Position numbers and translations under genes: made by a program
Assembly (NCBI GenBank): GCA_000756795.1
Contig: CCSI01000002.1
Span: 248,001-312,000 of the forward strand
Direction of reading: 5' to 3'
Length of the DNA stretch: 64,000 nucleotides
Source of the DNA: Qipengyuania vulgaris
GTDB lineage: Bacteria > Pseudomonadota > Alphaproteobacteria > Sphingomonadales > Sphingomonadaceae
Shown: in pieces, positions 25,747 through 35,216 of the stretch
Layout of the letters: every line of letters starts with the position of its first letter
Position numbering within the stretch: the first letter of the stretch is position 1
Notes under the pieces: model-generated
Database searches by the model: none
The model's input: the letters and a program-made list of their open reading frames with translations, nothing else
What the model was told of the DNA's origin: nothing

Positions 25747-25764
25747 CCATTTTCGAGCAACCGA

Positions 25765-27429
25765 TCAGGCGTTCGGCTTGGTCGTCGGGTGAACCCCGCC
25801 TTCCATCGATTCCAGACCGGCACCGGCCTGGCCCTCAAGGTCGTCGCCAACATTGTCATCACGCAGCGTGTCGAGGTGCATGAGGCGCTTGATGAGCGGG
25901 CTCACGACCATCACGGCGATACCGATGCCGACAGCATACCAGCCGACAGTCGAGTAGACATCGAGCACGACCTGCTTGCCGGCTTCCTCGCCGACACCTT
26001 CGCCGCCGGTGGCAGCAGCGATGAGGCCGGCTGCGAAGTTACCGGTGGCCGAAGCGAAGAACCAGGTGCCCATGATGAGCGAGGCCATGTGACCGGGGCT
26101 CAGGCGGTTCATTGCCGAAAGGCCGACAGGCGAGAGGCAAAGCTCGCCGGTGGTGTGCAGCAGGTAAATGAGGAAGATAAAGATGACCGGCGTCGGCACG
26201 TTGATGCCGGCGCTTTCCGCGCCCCAGACGAGGACGAGGAAGCCGAGCCCCACCTGGATGACGGCAAGGCCGAACTTCATCGGCGTGCTGGGCTCCGCGC
26301 CCTTGCGAGCGAGACCCTGCCACAGCATCGCGAAGAGCGGTGCGAGCAGCACGATGTAGATCGCGTTGATCGACTGGAACATCGACGCGTTCACGCCCTG
26401 CGTATCGACATGGCGGTCGGTGAAGACGTTGAGCGACGAACCCGCCTGCTCGAACAGCGCCCAGAAGACGATCGATACGAGGATGAGAAACATCGCGGCA
26501 AAGATCCGGTCACGTTCCTGCGGAGCGAGCTTGGTCACAGCGGTGAACAGCACGTAAGCCACGAGGCCGCCGCCGAAGACACCGAGCACGGTTCCGACCA
26601 GTTCCTGGTACTGGATGGCGGCCCAGCACAGAGCGACCATGGCAAGACCGGCGCCGTAGATGGCCCATTCCTTGCCGCCTGCAATCTTCGCCGGATCCTT
26701 CGGTTCGCCCTTGCCGAGCAGCAGGGGCTTGCCGATGACGAAGAAGATAAGGCCGATCAGCATGCCGATACCGGCGAGGCCGAAGCCGTATTCCCAGCCA
26801 TAGGTCTGGCCGAGATAGCCGCAGATGATCGATGCGGTCGCCGCGCCGACGTTAATACCCATGTAGAAGATGGTGTAGGCCGGGTCGCGGCGAACGTCGG
26901 TGCGCGAATAGAGCTGGCCGACGATGACTGAGATGTTGGCCTTCAGGAAGCCCGAGCCCACGATGATGAGGGCAAGCGCCAGCCAGAAGATGTTGATGAA
27001 GGGATCCGACTGCCCGCCCGAACCTTCGAAGGCCATGAAGAAGTGGCCGAACGTCAGGAGGACGGCACCGAACAGAACGGCCTTGCGCTGGCCGATGTAT
27101 TGGTCGGCGAGGTAGCCGCCAACGACGGGAGCGATATAGACCAGCGCGGTGTAGGCGCCGTAGATGACGTAGGCCTTGTCTTCGGCGAACATCCAGTGCT
27201 GAATGAGGTAGAAGATAAGCAGAGCGCGCATGCCGTAGTAGGAGAAGCGCTCCCACATTTCGGCCATGAACAGCAGGAACAGCCCCTTGGGGTGTCCGAT
27301 GACCTCTGCCTGCGGACGGGTGATGAGCACCACGCCGCCGATGAGAAATGCTGCCAGTGCGACCACGGCAACCCTGAAAGTCCACATTTCGAACGCTGAG
27401 TCGAATGTGAAGAACATGCCTTCGACCAT
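25765..27429 (-). CDS. POT-family peptide transporter
   Basis: A 554-residue proton-coupled oligopeptide transporter of the inner membrane with 12-14 helices. The POT signature is exact: EMWERFSYYGMRALL, followed by APVVGGYLADQYIGQRKAVLFG. It imports di- and tripeptides with protons. The C-terminus ends in a charged tail. ATG 27429 is used, Met5 being an alternative. Transcription probably stops at the 10-bp hairpin downstream. It is divergent from the YtrA-type regulator, which may or may not control it. Confidence 0.93.
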   Translation of the reverse strand: MVEGMFFTFDSAFEMWTFRVAVVALAAFLIGGVVLITRPQAEVIGHPKGLFLLFMAEMWERFSYYGMRALLIFYLIQHWMFAEDKAYVIYGAYTALVYIAPVVGGYLADQYIGQRKAVLFGAVLLTFGHFFMAFEGSGGQSDPFINIFWLALALIIVGSGFLKANISVIVGQLYSRTDVRRDPAYTIFYMGINVGAATASIICGYLGQTYGWEYGFGLAGIGMLIGLIFFVIGKPLLLGKGEPKDPAKIAGGKEWAIYGAGLAMVALCWAAIQYQELVGTVLGVFGGGLVAYVLFTAVTKLAPQERDRIFAAMFLILVSIVFWALFEQAGSSLNVFTDRHVDTQGVNASMFQSINAIYIVLLAPLFAMLWQGLARKGAEPSTPMKFGLAVIQVGLGFLVLVWGAESAGINVPTPVIFIFLIYLLHTTGELCLSPVGLSAMNRLSPGHMASLIMGTWFFASATGNFAAGLIAAATGGEGVGEEAGKQVVLDVYSTVGWYAVGIGIAVMVVSPLIKRLMHLDTLRDDNVGDDLEGQAGAGLESMEGGVHPTTKPNA

Positions 27430-27617
27430 AAGAAACCGGTCCCTTTGATTGTTATCGTCGGAGCCGCGCTGGCGCAGCCCTTCCCCTCGAAGCCGCGCAC
27501 CCTAGCGTTTCCGGCGGCCATGTGAAGCATTAGTTACACTCGCGACCACATTGGCGGGAACCTTGCGCGCCGCGCTGTATTATGGCACTGATGCACTATT
27601 GCTGCCGGGGAATCGAA

Positions 27618-27959
27618 ATGAGCAACCAGTCCAAGCCCGTCTACCTGAAGCTGCGCGACATGATCGCGGCTGCCATTATCGATGGCCGCTATCGCGAAGG
27701 CGAAATGCTTCCCTCGGTCCGTGCGCTGGCTGCCGAACAGGGGGCGAACCCGCTTACCGTGGCGAAAGCATACCAGCAGTTCCAGAACGATGGGCTGGTC
27801 GAGGTCCAGCGCGGGGTCGGCATGTATGTCGCCAAGGGCGCCGCTTGCGTGCTGCGCCAACGCGAGCGGGAGGAATTCCTGAAAGAGGAATGGCCCGAAA
27901 TCCGTGAGCGGATGGAGAGGCTCGGCATCTCGCCAGCCGAACTGATGGCGGACGCCTGA
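27618..27959 (+). CDS. GntR-family (YtrA-type) transcriptional regulator
   Basis: A 113-residue regulator: GntR winged helix (VYLKLRDMIAAAIIDGRYRE, LPSVRALAAEQGANPLTVAKAY, QQFQNDGLVEVQRGVGMYV) followed only by a short helical C-terminus, the YtrA layout. YtrA proteins usually govern adjacent ABC transporters; none is adjacent here. It starts at ATG 27618 (MSNQSKPVYL). It faces away from the peptide transporter and precedes ihfB. Confidence 0.88.
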   Translation: MSNQSKPVYLKLRDMIAAAIIDGRYREGEMLPSVRALAAEQGANPLTVAKAYQQFQNDGLVEVQRGVGMYVAKGAACVLRQREREEFLKEEWPEIRERMERLGISPAELMADA

Positions 27960-28108
27960 ACCGCCAAGGGGCAATTTAACAAAAGCTATCTTGCAAAAAC
28001 CCCGTAATTCTGCCACTTATCGCGAATAGGGGCGCGTCTCGGCGATGCCCGTTAGGGGCGACACGTAACAGAAGCGGCTGCTTGAAACGGCAGTCCGGAG
28101 ACCGCAAG

Positions 28109-28390
28109 ATGATTCGTTCCGAACTCCTCACCGCGATTGCCGAAGACAATCCTGAACTGCGTGCCGAAGAGGTGGAGCAGGTCGTCGATATCTTCTTCGA
28201 GGAAATCGCGCAGCGCCTGACCGAGGGCGGCCGTGTCGAACTGCGTGGCTTCGGCGCATTTTCCACCCGCGAACGCCAGGCGCGCCAGGGGCGCAATCCG
28301 CGGACCGGCGAAATGGTCGACGTGCCGGCGAAAAAAGTGCCCTATTTCAAGCCGGGCAAGGAAATCCGCGAGCGCCTCAACGAGAATTGA
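28109..28390 (+). CDS. ihfB: Integration host factor subunit beta
   Basis: A 93-residue DNA-bending protein of the HU/IHF family. It matches IHF-beta: [46 protein letters not shown] and RNPRTGEMV, followed by [17 protein letters not shown]. With IHF-alpha it forms a heterodimer that bends DNA in transcription, replication and recombination. A cggag ribosome site precedes the ATG. The tRNA-Leu gene follows 76 bases later. Confidence 0.93.
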   Translation: MIRSELLTAIAEDNPELRAEEVEQVVDIFFEEIAQRLTEGGRVELRGFGAFSTRERQARQGRNPRTGEMVDVPAKKVPYFKPGKEIRERLNEN

Positions 28391-28466
28391 GCGGCGCGAG
28401 GTCCATCGCCCAACTTGGCGATTGCAGCACATCATCCGATTCTCTAACCACCGCCCCTGCCGGATA

Positions 28467-28548
28467 GCGGGTGTGGCGGAATGGTAGACGCCGGGGACTT
28501 AAAATCCCCTGTCTTTATGGCGTGTGGGTTCGAGTCCCACCACCCGCA
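28467..28548 (+). tRNA. tRNA-Leu (anticodon UAA)
   Basis: Acceptor gcgggtg pairs with cacccgc (28541-28547), discriminator A at 28548. The D arm begins tggcggaatggtagacgcc; the anticodon stem gggga/tcccc encloses cttaaaa with anticodon TAA; a long variable arm typical of tRNA-Leu follows, and the T arm is gtgggttcgagtcccac. The 3' CCA is not encoded (ccg follows). Confidence 0.95.
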
Positions 28549-28727
28549 CCGGTCTTAGCTTTTCAGCAGCTTGCGCTGCGCGGTGTCGGCAGCGCTGACA
28601 AACGTCTTCAGCGCTTTATCTTCGTATTAACCCCTAGTTCGATATCAAAGGCACCTACAGGGGCACTGGTCCAAGACCATCGCGACCGGGCACTTCGCTC
28701 ACACGCGTTCTTGGGGATTAGACGACG

Positions 28728-29369
28728 ATGGATTATTCAAGCGGCTTCGGGGCAGACAGCAGGCCGGTTTCAGATCCGACGGAACAACGCGGAGCGCCGC
28801 GCTATACCTCGCTGATTCGCTCGGCAAAGCTGGTGTGCGGGCAGGGCGAATTCCTGTGCGTCATTCGCGATGTTTCTGCGACGGGCGTTTCGCTGCGCAC
28901 CTTTCATGCCTTGCCGGACGATCGGATTCTCGCGCTCGAGCTACAGAACGGCGAGACTTACGAGATCAAGGAAATTCGCCGCAACGGCTTTGAGGCGAGC
29001 TACCAGTTCGACCGCCCGGTGACCGTCGAGCGCCTGATCCACGAGACGTGGAATTTCCCCAAGCGGCAGCTGCGCCTCAACATCGCGATTCCGCTCGAGC
29101 TCTCGACACTCACCGCGAGCGGCGAGGCAGATACGGTCAACCTTTCGCAGCAGGGCGCGCGGGTTGCATGCGATGCCAGCTTTGCCATCGACCAGACCAT
29201 CCGCGTTGCCGGGAAATCCTTCCCCGAAACGCGCGCCAAGGTCCGCTGGCGCAAGGACGGCCACTATGGCCTCGTCTTTGAAAACACCTTCTCGCTGCGT
29301 GAATTCTCATTGATGGCAGCCGCAGTACAGTGCCCGGTCATGCTCGAGGAAACGCCCAGCGCAGCCTGA
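28728..29369 (+). CDS. Tandem PilZ-domain protein
   Basis: A 213-residue cytosolic protein with two PilZ-like c-di-GMP-binding modules. The first has RGAPR (RxxxR) and DVSATG (DxSxxG) near residues 22-50; the second has KRQLR and NLSQQG near residues 110-140 followed by VRWRKDGHYGLVFE. Both motif pairs are intact, so both may bind c-di-GMP and signal to motility, surface or polysaccharide targets. It precedes an envelope-glycan operon by 94 bases, a possible target system. Confidence 0.85.
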   Translation: MDYSSGFGADSRPVSDPTEQRGAPRYTSLIRSAKLVCGQGEFLCVIRDVSATGVSLRTFHALPDDRILALELQNGETYEIKEIRRNGFEASYQFDRPVTVERLIHETWNFPKRQLRLNIAIPLELSTLTASGEADTVNLSQQGARVACDASFAIDQTIRVAGKSFPETRAKVRWRKDGHYGLVFENTFSLREFSLMAAAVQCPVMLEETPSAA

Positions 29370-29463
29370 AAATACCGATTTCCCGGCGAATTAACGACCG
29401 CGTTAACCTCCCCCTAACCATTTTCCTTCACTTCCGGTGAGGCAAAGGAATTCGGGGGTATCC

Positions 29464-31035
29464 ATGGGCGAGAACGCCAAGACGCTGAAAGTCGACGTAG
29501 CCATCATCGGTGCAGGTCCAGCAGGCCTTACCGCAGGCTACCTGCTCACCAAGCAGGGCAAGTCGGTCGCGATTATCGAGCAAGACGAGACCTATGTCGG
29601 CGGCATCAGTCGCACGGTCGAGCACGAGGGCTATCGCTTCGACATCGGCGGACACCGCTTCTTCTCCAAGAGCCAGCAGGTCGTTGATCTGTGGAACGAG
29701 ATCCTAGGCGAGGACGATTTCATCCAGCGCCCGCGCATGAGCCGCATCTATTACGAGGGCAAGTTCTACAGCTATCCGCTGCGCGCCTTCGAAGCGCTGT
29801 GGAACCTCGGCATCCTGCGCTCGACCGTCTGTATGGCGAGCTACCTCCAGTACAAGCTCTTCCCGAAGAAAGAGGTAAAGAGCTTCGAGGACTGGACCAC
29901 TAACCAGTTCGGCCACAAGCTCTATTCGATCTTCTTCAAGACCTATACTGAGAAGGTGTGGGGCATGCCCTGCGACGAGATGAGCGCCGACTGGGCCGCC
30001 CAGCGCATCAAGGGCCTTTCGCTCTGGGGCGCGGTGGTCGATGGATTGAAGCGCAGCCTCGGCCTCAACAAGAAGCCGAATGACGGGCAGGCCGTGAAGA
30101 CGCTGCTCGAAACCTTCCGCTACCCGCGCCTTGGCCCTGGCATGATGTGGGAAGCCGCACGCGACAAGATTCTTGCCAGCGGCCACGGACACATTGTCAT
30201 GGGTCATGGCCTCAAGCAGCTTTCCAGCGACGGCAAGGGCGGCTGGCGCATGAGCGCAGAGGGTAAGGACGGTGAAGTCGTCGTCGAAGCCGCACATGCC
30301 ATCAGCTCGGCCCCGATGCGCGAACTTTCCAAGCGCCTTCACCCGCTGCCGCAGAGCACGCTGCAGGCAAGCGACCTCAAGTACCGCGACTTCCTGACCG
30401 TCGCGCTGATGGTCGAGGGCGAGGACCTCTTCCCCGACAACTGGATCTACATCCACGACAGCAAGGTAAAGGTCGGCCGTGTGCAGAACTTCCGCAGCTG
30501 GTCGCCGGAAATGATCCCCGACGAGGACATGGCCTGCGTCGGCCTCGAATATTTCTGTTTCGAAGGCGATGGCCTGTGGTCGATGGATGACGACGACCTC
30601 GTCAAACTCGCCACCGACGAGATGGAAATCCTTGGCCTCGTCGACCGCAAGAAGGTCAAGTCGGGCGCGGTGGTCCGGCAGGAAAAGGCCTATCCCGTCT
30701 ATGACGAGGACTATGCCGCCAACGTCGATGCGATGCGCAAGGAGCTCGAGGAAAAGCACCCGACGCTGCACCTCGTGGGCCGCAACGGCATGCATCGCTA
30801 CAACAACCAGGACCACGCGATGATGACCGCCATGCTGACGGTGGAGAACATTATCGCCGGCGAGCGTCTCTACGACACATGGTGCGTGAACGAGGACGCC
30901 GAATACCACGAGGCGGGCGACGAAGGCGCCGAGCGCAGCTTGCCCAGCCGCCAGCCGAGCGAGGACCAGGCGGCGGCCCTCAATTCCGTGCGCGAGGTTC
31001 CGACCCGCGTGGCAGGCGACAAGGAGGCCGCGTGA
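29464..31035 (+). CDS. FAD-dependent UDP-galactopyranose-mutase-like oxidoreductase
   Basis: A 523-residue flavoprotein. FAD-binding GxGxxG loop VAIIGAGPAGLTAGYLL at the start (MGENAKTLKV, ATG 29464, with a ggggg site), then VGGISRTVEHEGYRFDIGGH. The layout resembles UDP-galactopyranose mutase and protoporphyrinogen-oxidase-like enzymes used in glycan synthesis. Its stop overlaps the next start (TGATG), beginning a four-gene operon with a sulfatase-fold transferase, GtrA and a GT-C-like protein. Sugar substrate unknown. Confidence 0.8.
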   Translation: MGENAKTLKVDVAIIGAGPAGLTAGYLLTKQGKSVAIIEQDETYVGGISRTVEHEGYRFDIGGHRFFSKSQQVVDLWNEILGEDDFIQRPRMSRIYYEGKFYSYPLRAFEALWNLGILRSTVCMASYLQYKLFPKKEVKSFEDWTTNQFGHKLYSIFFKTYTEKVWGMPCDEMSADWAAQRIKGLSLWGAVVDGLKRSLGLNKKPNDGQAVKTLLETFRYPRLGPGMMWEAARDKILASGHGHIVMGHGLKQLSSDGKGGWRMSAEGKDGEVVVEAAHAISSAPMRELSKRLHPLPQSTLQASDLKYRDFLTVALMVEGEDLFPDNWIYIHDSKVKVGRVQNFRSWSPEMIPDEDMACVGLEYFCFEGDGLWSMDDDDLVKLATDEMEILGLVDRKKVKSGAVVRQEKAYPVYDEDYAANVDAMRKELEEKHPTLHLVGRNGMHRYNNQDHAMMTAMLTVENIIAGERLYDTWCVNEDAEYHEAGDEGAERSLPSRQPSEDQAAALNSVREVPTRVAGDKEAA

Positions 31036-32480
31036 TGGCAACCGTAGCGATTGCTCCGGCCACTTTCGGCCAGAGGACCAAGAAGGCCTTGTTCGGAAAA
31101 ATCTCGCGCGAGGAGTGGGACAAGTTCCATAACTGGGCGGTTATCTGGCTGGTGCTTGCCAATATCGGTTTCGCAGCCATGTGGGCCGTCGGCTCGCCGC
31201 CACGAAATCCGGAAATCCTTGCCGCCGGCGCCATCGGCCTCGTGGTGCGCAACATGCCGCTCTGGCTGCGCTGCACGGCTTTCCTCGCTGCTATCACCTA
31301 CTCGCTGCTCGGATTCATTGCCGGGCTGTTTAACCTGTCGATTGTTTCGCTGATCCACTCGCTCAAGTTCTTTGCCGAGGTGAAGCCGACCCAGAGCTTC
31401 GATTACCTCGTGGGTGCCGGCCTGCTGATGGGCATCACTGTGCTCGCCTTCTGGCTCAACCGCCGCCCGCAGGGCTTTACCGACCTGCGCCTCGTCATAC
31501 TGGCCATTCTTGCCACCATGGGCCTGGCAAAGATCGACGTGTACATGGGCAAGGGCATGCGCGGCCACTACGCCCGCGCAGCCGAAGCAGGGGCGCCGTT
31601 CGATTCGGCGGGCCTCAACTCGGGCTTCGCGCAGGTAACCGATGGTTCGCGCAACCTGATGATCATCATGGTGGAATCGCTCGGTCAGCCGGTCGGCAAC
31701 GAGGATATGTCCGAACTGCTCTTTGCGCGCTACAACGATGCGAGCGTGACCAGCCGGTTCGAGCTCAGTTCGGGCGAAAACACCTATTACAATTCGACCA
31801 CCGCCGCAGAAATCCGCGAGCTGTGCGGTCGCTGGGGCGACTATTACGAAGTCACCGATGCGCCCGATGACAGCTGCCTTCCGGCGCGTCTTGCAAAAGC
31901 AGGATACGAGACCAGGGCTTACCACAGTTTCACCGGCGCCTTCTTTGACCGCACCGAATGGTATCCCAACATCGGCTTCCAGGAGCAGCAGTTCGCCGAG
32001 GATCTGTTCGAGCGCAACACCCGCGAATGCGGCGGCGTGTTCCCCGGTGTCTGCGACCGCGATGTCCCGGCGCTGCTCGCCAAGGACCTGAAAGCTTCGG
32101 ACAAGCCGCAGTTCGTGTACTGGCTCACGGTCAATTCGCACCTTCCCGTTCCCCCGGGCATGAATCTCGATGTCGACCGCTGCGATCGCATTTCGCCCGC
32201 GCTCGCCGAGGATTACCCGATGATTTGCCGCCAGTTTGCGCTGTGGGACCAGCTCGACAAAGCCATCATCAGGGAAATCACCGCTTCCGATTTCCCGGCG
32301 ACCGATATCCTTATCGTAGGCGATCACATGCCGCCCTATTACGACCGCCACCATCGTAGCCAGTTCGCCCCGGATCGCGTTCCATGGCTGCTGCTGAAGT
32401 GGAAGGGTGACGAGGCGCCTGCCGCAGACCCTTCCGCCATCGTCAAGGGTGAGGACGCTGAAAATGGCGCTGCAGGGTAA
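31035..32480 (+). CDS. Membrane sulfatase-fold transferase, LtaS/EptA-like
   Basis: A 481-residue protein with about four N-terminal membrane helices (residues 35-175) and a periplasmic alkaline-phosphatase/sulfatase-fold domain. Visible elements: LMIIMVESLGQPV (metal site), GENTYYNSTTAAEIREL with the probable nucleophile Thr in the NSTT run, and LIVGDHMPPYYDRHH (metal ligands). This fold in membrane proteins transfers phosphoglycerol or phosphoethanolamine to glycans or lipids. It overlaps the flavoprotein gene upstream and GtrA downstream. The donor is not known. Confidence 0.82.
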   Translation: MATVAIAPATFGQRTKKALFGKISREEWDKFHNWAVIWLVLANIGFAAMWAVGSPPRNPEILAAGAIGLVVRNMPLWLRCTAFLAAITYSLLGFIAGLFNLSIVSLIHSLKFFAEVKPTQSFDYLVGAGLLMGITVLAFWLNRRPQGFTDLRLVILAILATMGLAKIDVYMGKGMRGHYARAAEAGAPFDSAGLNSGFAQVTDGSRNLMIIMVESLGQPVGNEDMSELLFARYNDASVTSRFELSSGENTYYNSTTAAEIRELCGRWGDYYEVTDAPDDSCLPARLAKAGYETRAYHSFTGAFFDRTEWYPNIGFQEQQFAEDLFERNTRECGGVFPGVCDRDVPALLAKDLKASDKPQFVYWLTVNSHLPVPPGMNLDVDRCDRISPALAEDYPMICRQFALWDQLDKAIIREITASDFPATDILIVGDHMPPYYDRHHRSQFAPDRVPWLLLKWKGDEAPAADPSAIVKGEDAENGAAG

Positions 32481-32907
32481 TCCGGCGATGCAGTGGCCCG
32501 CCGCCATCATCCGACGTTTCGACCTTGTCCGGCTGGTGCGTTACGGCTTTGCCAGCGTGGCCGCGCTTGCCGTCGACATGGGCACTTTCCTTTTGCTGCT
32601 TTCGATGAACGTCGTGGCAGCACCCGCCTCGGCGCTCGGCTACAGTCTCGGCATCGTCACCCATTGGCTGCTCTCCAGCCGGACGGTGTTCACCGATACG
32701 GTCGCCGAGCGCGGACCACAGCGCACGCGCCAGAAAGCGCTGTTCGTCGGCTCGGCGCTAATCGGTCTCGGCCTCACCACGCTTATCGTGGGCGGCGGCG
32801 ATATGGCGGGGCTCGATCCGCGGCTGGCCAAGCTGGCCGCGATCGCGGTGAGCTTCACCGCGACCTGGCTCTTGCGCAGCAAGGTGGTTTTCCGCCACGT
32901 AGACTGA
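32464..32907 (+). CDS. GtrA family membrane protein
   Basis: A 147-residue protein with four membrane helices, of the GtrA family of flippase-like proteins associated with polyprenyl-linked sugar transfer. It opens with a short cytosolic helix then LVRYGFASVAALAVDMGTFLL and ends with a WLLRSKVVF segment typical of the family. The start at 32464 overlaps the upstream gene by 17 bases. It may flip a glycosyl carrier lipid for the GT-C-like enzyme next door. Confidence 0.85.
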   Translation: MALQGNPAMQWPAAIIRRFDLVRLVRYGFASVAALAVDMGTFLLLLSMNVVAAPASALGYSLGIVTHWLLSSRTVFTDTVAERGPQRTRQKALFVGSALIGLGLTTLIVGGGDMAGLDPRLAKLAAIAVSFTATWLLRSKVVFRHVD

Positions 32908-32908
32908 C

Positions 32909-34669
32909 ATGACTGCGGACCGGCGCCTGCGTGATGGGGAATTCCCCCTAAAAGGGCTGTTGCTCGCCTGGGCCGCCGTCTGCCTGATCCTCCTTGTCAC
33001 CGGCATCGGGCGCGTCCTCACGGGTCGCTTTCCCGACCCCGACGACGTACTGCGCCTCGTGCAGGTGCGCGACTTGCTGGCGGGTCAGGGCTGGTTCGAC
33101 ATCACCCAATATCGCATAAATCCCCCGGACGGCACGGTGATGCACTGGTCGCGGCTGGTCGATATCCCGCTGCTCTTGGTGATTGCCGCGCTGACGCCGC
33201 TGGTCGGACAGGCTGCAGCCGAAACGACTGCACTTGTCCTTGTCCCGTTCCTTACCTTCGGGATTGCCGCAGCCGCGCTCGGGCGACTGGCATGGCGCCT
33301 GCTCGGCAACCGCGCGGCCATTTTCGCGGTGCTTGCCTGCGGTTTCCTGCCTTCGCTGCTGTTCCAGTTCCAGCCCATGCGCATCGACCATCATGGCTGG
33401 CAGGTCGCCAGCGTCGCCGTCGCGCTATGGGCCATCAGCCGAAGGCAAGCGAGTTTCAGTGCCTGGGTTGCCGGTATCGCCATGGCCTTCGGAGCATCGA
33501 TTTCGCTCGAGGTCCTGCCGCTGGCCGCAGCCTTCGCCGCCGTGCTCTGGGTACGCTGGTGGTTCGACTACAAACAGCGCGACTGGCTGGTCGCCTACAT
33601 GCTCGGCCTTTCGCTCGGCATGCTCGGTTTCTACCTCGTCACGCGCGGCACTTCGGCAATCGAATATTGCGATGCGATTTCGCCCGCTCATGTCGCCTTT
33701 TTCCTGGTCGCGGTGGCAGGCACATGGGTCATCGCCAATGCGACAAAGCTGCGCGGTTTCGGTCTGGTGTTCTTGTTCGCGCTGGTGGGAGGGCTTGCGG
33801 CGGGAGCCTTCGCGCTCATTTCGCCGACCTGCCTTGCAACGCCCTTCGCCGCGCTAGACCCGCTGGTCGACCGTTACTGGTATCGACTCGTGCTCGAGGG
33901 CCAGCCCCTGTGGAAGCAGCCGGTCGCGACATGGGTGACGGCGTTGGTGCAGCTGCTCGCGGCGATTGGCGCAGTCATCGCGTTGCGTCTACGCGCGATG
34001 GAGTGGATGCGCGGCTGGTGGGGCGAGTATCTCTTCTTGCTGCTGGCTGCGACAGTACTCGGATTGCTGGTCGCACGCTCGCTCGCATTTGCGTCTGTCA
34101 TCGCGGCCATCCCGCTCGGCTGGCTCGCCTCGAGCCTGCTCTTGCGCATTCGCCAGCAGAAAGCCCCTCTCGCCTCGTTGGGCCTCGCGGCAATTATCAT
34201 CGTGCTGCTTGCACCGATGTCGCTGGTCATGGCGGCGCGTGCGGTCATGCCTGCTGAGGAGACCGAAGTGCAGAATGTCGCGAGCGGCGCCTGCGATGTC
34301 TACGGCAACGCGCCGCTGCTGGCGAAGCTGGAGACGGGGACGGTCATAGCCCCGCTCGACCTTGGCCCGGCCATCCTGCTCGAAACCGAACATAGCGTCG
34401 TGGCGACAGGCCACCACCGCGCCGCCGAGGCCATGGGCGACGTCATCCGCACATTTACCTTGCCTGTCGCCGAGGCCCGCGAAATCGCGAGGTCGCACGG
34501 CGCGGAATACCTCGCGATGTGCACCGACATGACCGAGATAGCGCTCTATCGCCACGAAGCACCCGATGGGCTTGCAGCCGCATTGGTTGAAGGTGAAGTG
34601 CCCGACTGGCTCGAACGCGTGAACCTCGGCGGACCGGAAGAATTCGCGGTTTACCGCGTCGCCGACTAG
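32909..34669 (+). CDS. GT-C-like polytopic membrane protein
   Basis: A 586-residue protein with about 11 membrane helices. The first periplasmic loop has DPDDVLRLVQVRDLL and HWSRLVDIPLL, the aspartate-rich motif and following elements of GT-C/STT3-type glycosyltransferases; a long soluble C-terminal part follows. It starts right after gtrA and completes the operon. It would use a polyprenyl-phosphate sugar donor in the periplasm. Its stop overlaps the convergent msrB by four bases. No close family name is assigned. Confidence 0.7.
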   Translation: MTADRRLRDGEFPLKGLLLAWAAVCLILLVTGIGRVLTGRFPDPDDVLRLVQVRDLLAGQGWFDITQYRINPPDGTVMHWSRLVDIPLLLVIAALTPLVGQAAAETTALVLVPFLTFGIAAAALGRLAWRLLGNRAAIFAVLACGFLPSLLFQFQPMRIDHHGWQVASVAVALWAISRRQASFSAWVAGIAMAFGASISLEVLPLAAAFAAVLWVRWWFDYKQRDWLVAYMLGLSLGMLGFYLVTRGTSAIEYCDAISPAHVAFFLVAVAGTWVIANATKLRGFGLVFLFALVGGLAAGAFALISPTCLATPFAALDPLVDRYWYRLVLEGQPLWKQPVATWVTALVQLLAAIGAVIALRLRAMEWMRGWWGEYLFLLLAATVLGLLVARSLAFASVIAAIPLGWLASSLLLRIRQQKAPLASLGLAAIIIVLLAPMSLVMAARAVMPAEETEVQNVASGACDVYGNAPLLAKLETGTVIAPLDLGPAILLETEHSVVATGHHRAAEAMGDVIRTFTLPVAEAREIARSHGAEYLAMCTDMTEIALYRHEAPDGLAAALVEGEVPDWLERVNLGGPEEFAVYRVAD

Positions 34670-35172
34670 GCGGCGAGGAAGTCCATCGCCACGCCGTTGA
34701 TGCAGTGGCGCTTGCCGGTAGGCTTGGGGCCGTCGTTGAAGATGTGGCCCAGATGCCCGCCGCAATCGGCGCAGTGCACTTCGGTGCGCGGGTAGCCGAT
34801 CTTGTAGTCGGTGCTGGTCCCTACTGCGCCGGGCAGCGCCTTCCAGAAGCTCGGCCAGCCGGTGCCCGAATCGTATTTGGTCTTTGAGGAATAGAGTTTG
34901 TTGCCACAACCGGCGCAGGTGAAGGTTCCGGCGCGCTTTTCGTCGTTCAGTCTGGACGAATAGGGCCGCTCGGTTCCCGCTTCGCGCAGGATGTAGAACT
35001 CGCTCTTCGTCAGTTTCTTGCGCCATTGCGCCTCGCTCAGCGAGACGGGGAAGTCCTTGGCTTGCACTTCGCGCGAGCCGCAGGCGACCAAGGTGGTCGC
35101 GGCAACGCCCGAGCCGAGCAGGCCGAGGAAGGAACGGCGGTTTCCGGCAGTGTTTCGCATGTCGTCATCCAT
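34666..35172 (-). CDS. msrB: TAT-exported peptide-methionine (R)-S-oxide reductase
   Basis: Reduces methionine-R-sulfoxide. A twin-arginine signal (NRRSFLGLLGSGVAATTLVAC) with a lipobox-like LVAC suggests TAT export as a lipoprotein, giving an envelope-anchored enzyme. MsrB core: CAGCGNKLY, CADCGGHLGHIF (four zinc cysteines) and the catalytic Cys in KRHCINGVAM. 168 residues. The ATG at 35172 has a ggga site at the right distance. It complements the exported MsrA at 19864. Confidence 0.93.
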   Translation of the reverse strand: MDDDMRNTAGNRRSFLGLLGSGVAATTLVACGSREVQAKDFPVSLSEAQWRKKLTKSEFYILREAGTERPYSSRLNDEKRAGTFTCAGCGNKLYSSKTKYDSGTGWPSFWKALPGAVGTSTDYKIGYPRTEVHCADCGGHLGHIFNDGPKPTGKRHCINGVAMDFLAA

Positions 35173-35216
35173 AGGCTGTCTCCCATGAATACGCGCGGAA
35201 CGCCCGAAAGGTTACG

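Noticed and set aside
25693-26931. 412-codon plus-strand frame opposite the peptide transporter
   Set aside because: His/Asp/Arg-rich translation typical of antisense shadow; the opposite strand has the POT signature.
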